Source: Pseudomonadota bacterium (GTDB taxonomy: Bacteria; Pseudomonadota; Gammaproteobacteria; Burkholderiales; Burkholderiaceae_C). Taken from it: a stretch of 5,859 nt of DNA. The position numbers and the translations under genes are program-made. Shown here piece by piece: positions 4,871 to 5,859 of the stretch; positions within the stretch are counted from its first letter, which is position 1; every line of letters begins with the position of its first letter. The stretch lies in the NCBI GenBank assembly GCA_023436025.1, contig JAEZKX010000347.1, forward strand, positions 1 through 5,859. The letters are read 5' to 3'. The notes under the pieces were generated by a model. The model was not told where the DNA came from and searched no databases. It worked only from the letters and a program-made list of their open reading frames with translations.

Positions 4871-4902
4871 AGAAGGCCCGCGGATGCGGGCCTTCTGTTC
4901 TT
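4871..4902 (+). terminator. Strong intrinsic terminator
   Basis: AGAAGGCCCGC (4871-4881) and GCGGGCCTTCT (4886-4896) form a perfect 11-bp stem with the loop GGAT, followed by GTTCTT. It begins 26 nt after the stop of the gene at 4485-4844. A smaller stem, CGGGG-AGAG-CCCCG (4849-4862), precedes it. On the minus strand no T tract follows, so it acts mainly for the plus strand, though the stem could also protect the convergent DUF4864 mRNA end. Confidence 0.9.
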
Positions 4903-4915
4903 CGATCCGCAACGT

Positions 4916-5356
4916 TCAGGTCGTGACCTGGTGCCCGTCCGGCGCCACCAGGCAGCCCGAGATCAGCCAACGGTCGTCGCCCTGGCGGTTGAGCAGGTAG
5001 GTGACCATCCAGCTCGCGCCCTCGGTGTCGGTGATGCGCACTTTCTGTAGTGCGATGGTGCCGTCGCTCTCGGCCTGCAGGAACAACACGCTGGCCGGGT
5101 TGGCCACCATGGGGTACTGGGTGCGCACGGCGCTCATGAACTCCTGCGGGCTGCCGAAGCGGGTGCGCAGGGCCGGGTCGGCCATGGCGAAGGCCTTGCC
5201 GGCGTCGTCCTGGGCCAGCGCCTGCAGCTGGGTCTCGACGGCGGCCTGGACGGCGCCGTCGTCCTGGCGCGCATGCGGCGCTTCGGCGAAGAAGACAGCG
5301 CAACCCAGGATGGCAGCGAACAGCAGCGACCAGGCGGCGGCGGGAGTGCGGTTCAT
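4916..5356 (-). CDS. DUF4864-family exported protein, 146 aa
   Basis: The product has an N-terminal hydrophobic segment (about 8-24, AAWSLLFAAILGCAVFF), followed by a domain fitting DUF4864, a family of unknown function. Family-like marks are a helix with VETQLQALAQDDAGKAFAMA (38-57), LRTRFGSPQEFM (62-73), the YPMVANP turn (80-86), a strand pair with ALQKVRITDTEG, and the closing DRWLISGCLV (127-136). The whole resembles a small NTF2-like fold, which is an inference. The N-terminus is either a signal peptide or an anchor. ILGC at 16-19 resembles a lipobox, but the hydrophobic residues after the Cys argue against a lipoprotein. ATG 5356 is chosen because the protein begins there with a clean signal; AGGA lies about 9 nt before it. 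The start overlaps the stop of the upstream 47-aa ORF (ATGA), suggesting translational coupling. Confidence 0.88.
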   Translation of the reverse strand: MNRTPAAAWSLLFAAILGCAVFFAEAPHARQDDGAVQAAVETQLQALAQDDAGKAFAMADPALRTRFGSPQEFMSAVRTQYPMVANPASVLFLQAESDGTIALQKVRITDTEGASWMVTYLLNRQGDDRWLISGCLVAPDGHQVTT

Positions 5357-5496
5357 GGTGAAAGGTCCTGCAAGGCGGAGAGCTCGATGCGATGCGCCGT
5401 GGGCGGCCGATCCGCCTCGGACCGCGCCTTGCGCTGCAGGCTGGCGGCCGCGAACGGCCGGCCGGCCAGCGTGAACAGGCGCATCAGCGGGCCCAT
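5353..5496 (-). CDS. Small ORF, 47 aa, overlapping the DUF4864 start (ATGA)
   Basis: I do not recognise this protein. It has a hydrophobic/basic N-terminus (MGPLMRLFTLAGRPFAAASL, 1-20), then a charged, Arg-rich middle (QRKARSEADRPPTAHR) and ends LSALQDLSP. The N-terminus could form an amphipathic membrane-binding helix. Two things support it as a real gene: a GGGAG ribosome site 6 nt before the ATG at 5496, and an ATGA overlap in which its TGA (5355-5353) shares two bases with the DUF4864 ATG (5356-5354). The frame stays open to 5694, but the extra residues look like translated non-coding GC-rich DNA and have no better start. Translation may serve mainly to couple ribosomes onto the DUF4864 gene. 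Confidence 0.6.
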   Translation of the reverse strand: MGPLMRLFTLAGRPFAAASLQRKARSEADRPPTAHRIELSALQDLSP

Positions 5497-5797
5497 GGAG
5501 ATCTCCCGGGTGCTTCCTTGTTGAAGGCGACAGCATAGGGCGGGGGCGCCGGCCCGGCCCGTAGGCCAAGCGCGCGGCAGCGCGTCGGAGGGTCCACGGC
5601 GCGGGTGGGGCTCCGCGGTGAAGCCGGCCGGTCCACTGGACAATGGTCTTGCTGTTCGCCTGCGGAATGCGAAGAGTCCGATCCCTGTCGTCATAGCGCG
5701 GAGGCCGGCTGGCTTTCAAGGGATTGGAGTCGGCCTTGCGTCGCGCGATCCTAGGCGCGCAGCCCGACGGCGTGTAGGCCTGTGGCGGCGCGCGGGG
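5497..5797. other. About 300-bp intergenic region upstream of the minus-strand pair
   Basis: No convincing gene is seen on either strand. On the minus strand CCTACG (5565-5560) lies 64 nt before the ATG at 5496, and TATGCT (5537-5532) could be a weak -10 box, but no -35 box is placed correctly. GTCC-ACT-GGAC (5633-5643) is a small dyad. AGGCCG (5702-5707) and CGGCCT (5731-5736) could pair over a 23-nt loop. GCGC-rich sequence around a CCTAGG palindrome occurs near 5744-5760. This stretch holds the terminator, if any, of the gene entering from the right edge, but I could not identify one. Confidence 0.4.
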
Positions 5798-5859
5798 TCA
5801 GCCGCCGAGGAGGACGGCGAGTCCGCCTTCGGGTTCGAAGTGGTCGTTGCGCCAGCACA
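5798..5859 (-). CDS. C-terminal fragment of a gene running off the right edge
   Basis: Reading the minus strand from the window edge gives 19 codons and a TGA (5800-5798), ending CWRNDHFEPEGGLAVLLGG. The residue mix (Trp, Cys, Asn, Asp, His, Phe, then a Gly/Leu/Val tail) looks like real protein more than translated intergenic sequence, and the codons favour G/C in third position. The family cannot be named from this length. Without the sequence to the right this remains a likely but unproven coding end. Confidence 0.45.
   Translation of the reverse strand, partial: CWRNDHFEPEGGLAVLLGG

Noticed and set aside
3720..5303. 527-codon minus-strand open frame
   Set aside because: It crosses the second transpeptidase, the second secreted protein, the strong terminator and part of the DUF4864 gene in the wrong frame. 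Its composition is Arg/Gly/Ala/Pro typical of antisense GC-rich DNA.
5298..5356. DUF4864 protein as a lipoprotein (ILGC at residues 16-19)
   Set aside because: Leu at -2 is not the usual lipobox residue, and the hydrophobic stretch continues past the Cys; a signal peptide or anchor is more likely.
4916..5719. 267-residue version of the DUF4864 protein starting at 5719
   Set aside because: The added residues are Arg/Pro/Ala-rich without family resemblance, and the signal-peptide-like segment would become internal. The ATG at 5356 fits better.
1..5859. tRNA, rRNA, insertion sequence or CRISPR
   Set aside because: No cloverleaf-like pattern, rRNA signature, transposase-like protein or spaced repeat array was seen on either strand.

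Overview
The window is very GC-rich (well above 65% by eye) with compact genes and strongly G/C-biased third codon positions. The short plant-type ferredoxin, the YedI-family membrane protein, the DUF4864 protein and the long-spacer L,D-transpeptidases together suggest a betaproteobacterium of the Burkholderiales, most likely a Comamonadaceae member (Ramlibacter/Variovorax-like). This placement is an inference from protein style; no marker gene is present.

Layout. Positions 1-50 are a G-run tract followed by two NotI-type palindromes. A small basic protein (201-389, +) converges on a [2Fe-2S] ferredoxin gene (639-935, -). Between them lies a 114-nt gapless imperfect palindrome (441-554) that runs into a 13-bp direct repeat array (541-628). 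The ferredoxin is divergent from a yedI-type gene (979-1893, +), with a 43-bp AT-richer gap between them. Then comes a 56-residue acidic protein with a strong Shine-Dalgarno (2040-2210, +).

The core is a four-gene plus-strand block. It holds a secreted Ser/Thr-rich protein (2388-2750), a membrane-anchored L,D-transpeptidase-like protein (2816-3619), an exported L,D-transpeptidase-like paralogue (3707-4357) and a second secreted Ser/Thr/Gly-rich protein (4485-4844). The two low-complexity proteins share a C-terminal Ala-Arg-x-Asp-Arg-Asn ending and a mature N-terminal Gln. The order is A-B-B'-A'. A strong intrinsic terminator (4871-4902) closes the block.

On the minus strand there is an exported DUF4864 protein (4916-5356), preceded by and overlapping (ATGA) a 47-residue ORF (5353-5496). 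A gene-free stretch follows, and then the last 19 codons of a minus-strand gene running off the right edge (5798-5859).

Working together. The central block looks like an envelope module: two enzymes of the peptidoglycan L,D-transpeptidase fold, flanked by two exported, disordered proteins with a common C-terminal tag. A plausible but untested idea is that the low-complexity proteins are wall-associated partners or substrates of the transpeptidases. Several intergenic dyads, including CGTAGG/CCTACG elements, suggest separate control of the individual genes rather than one long operon.
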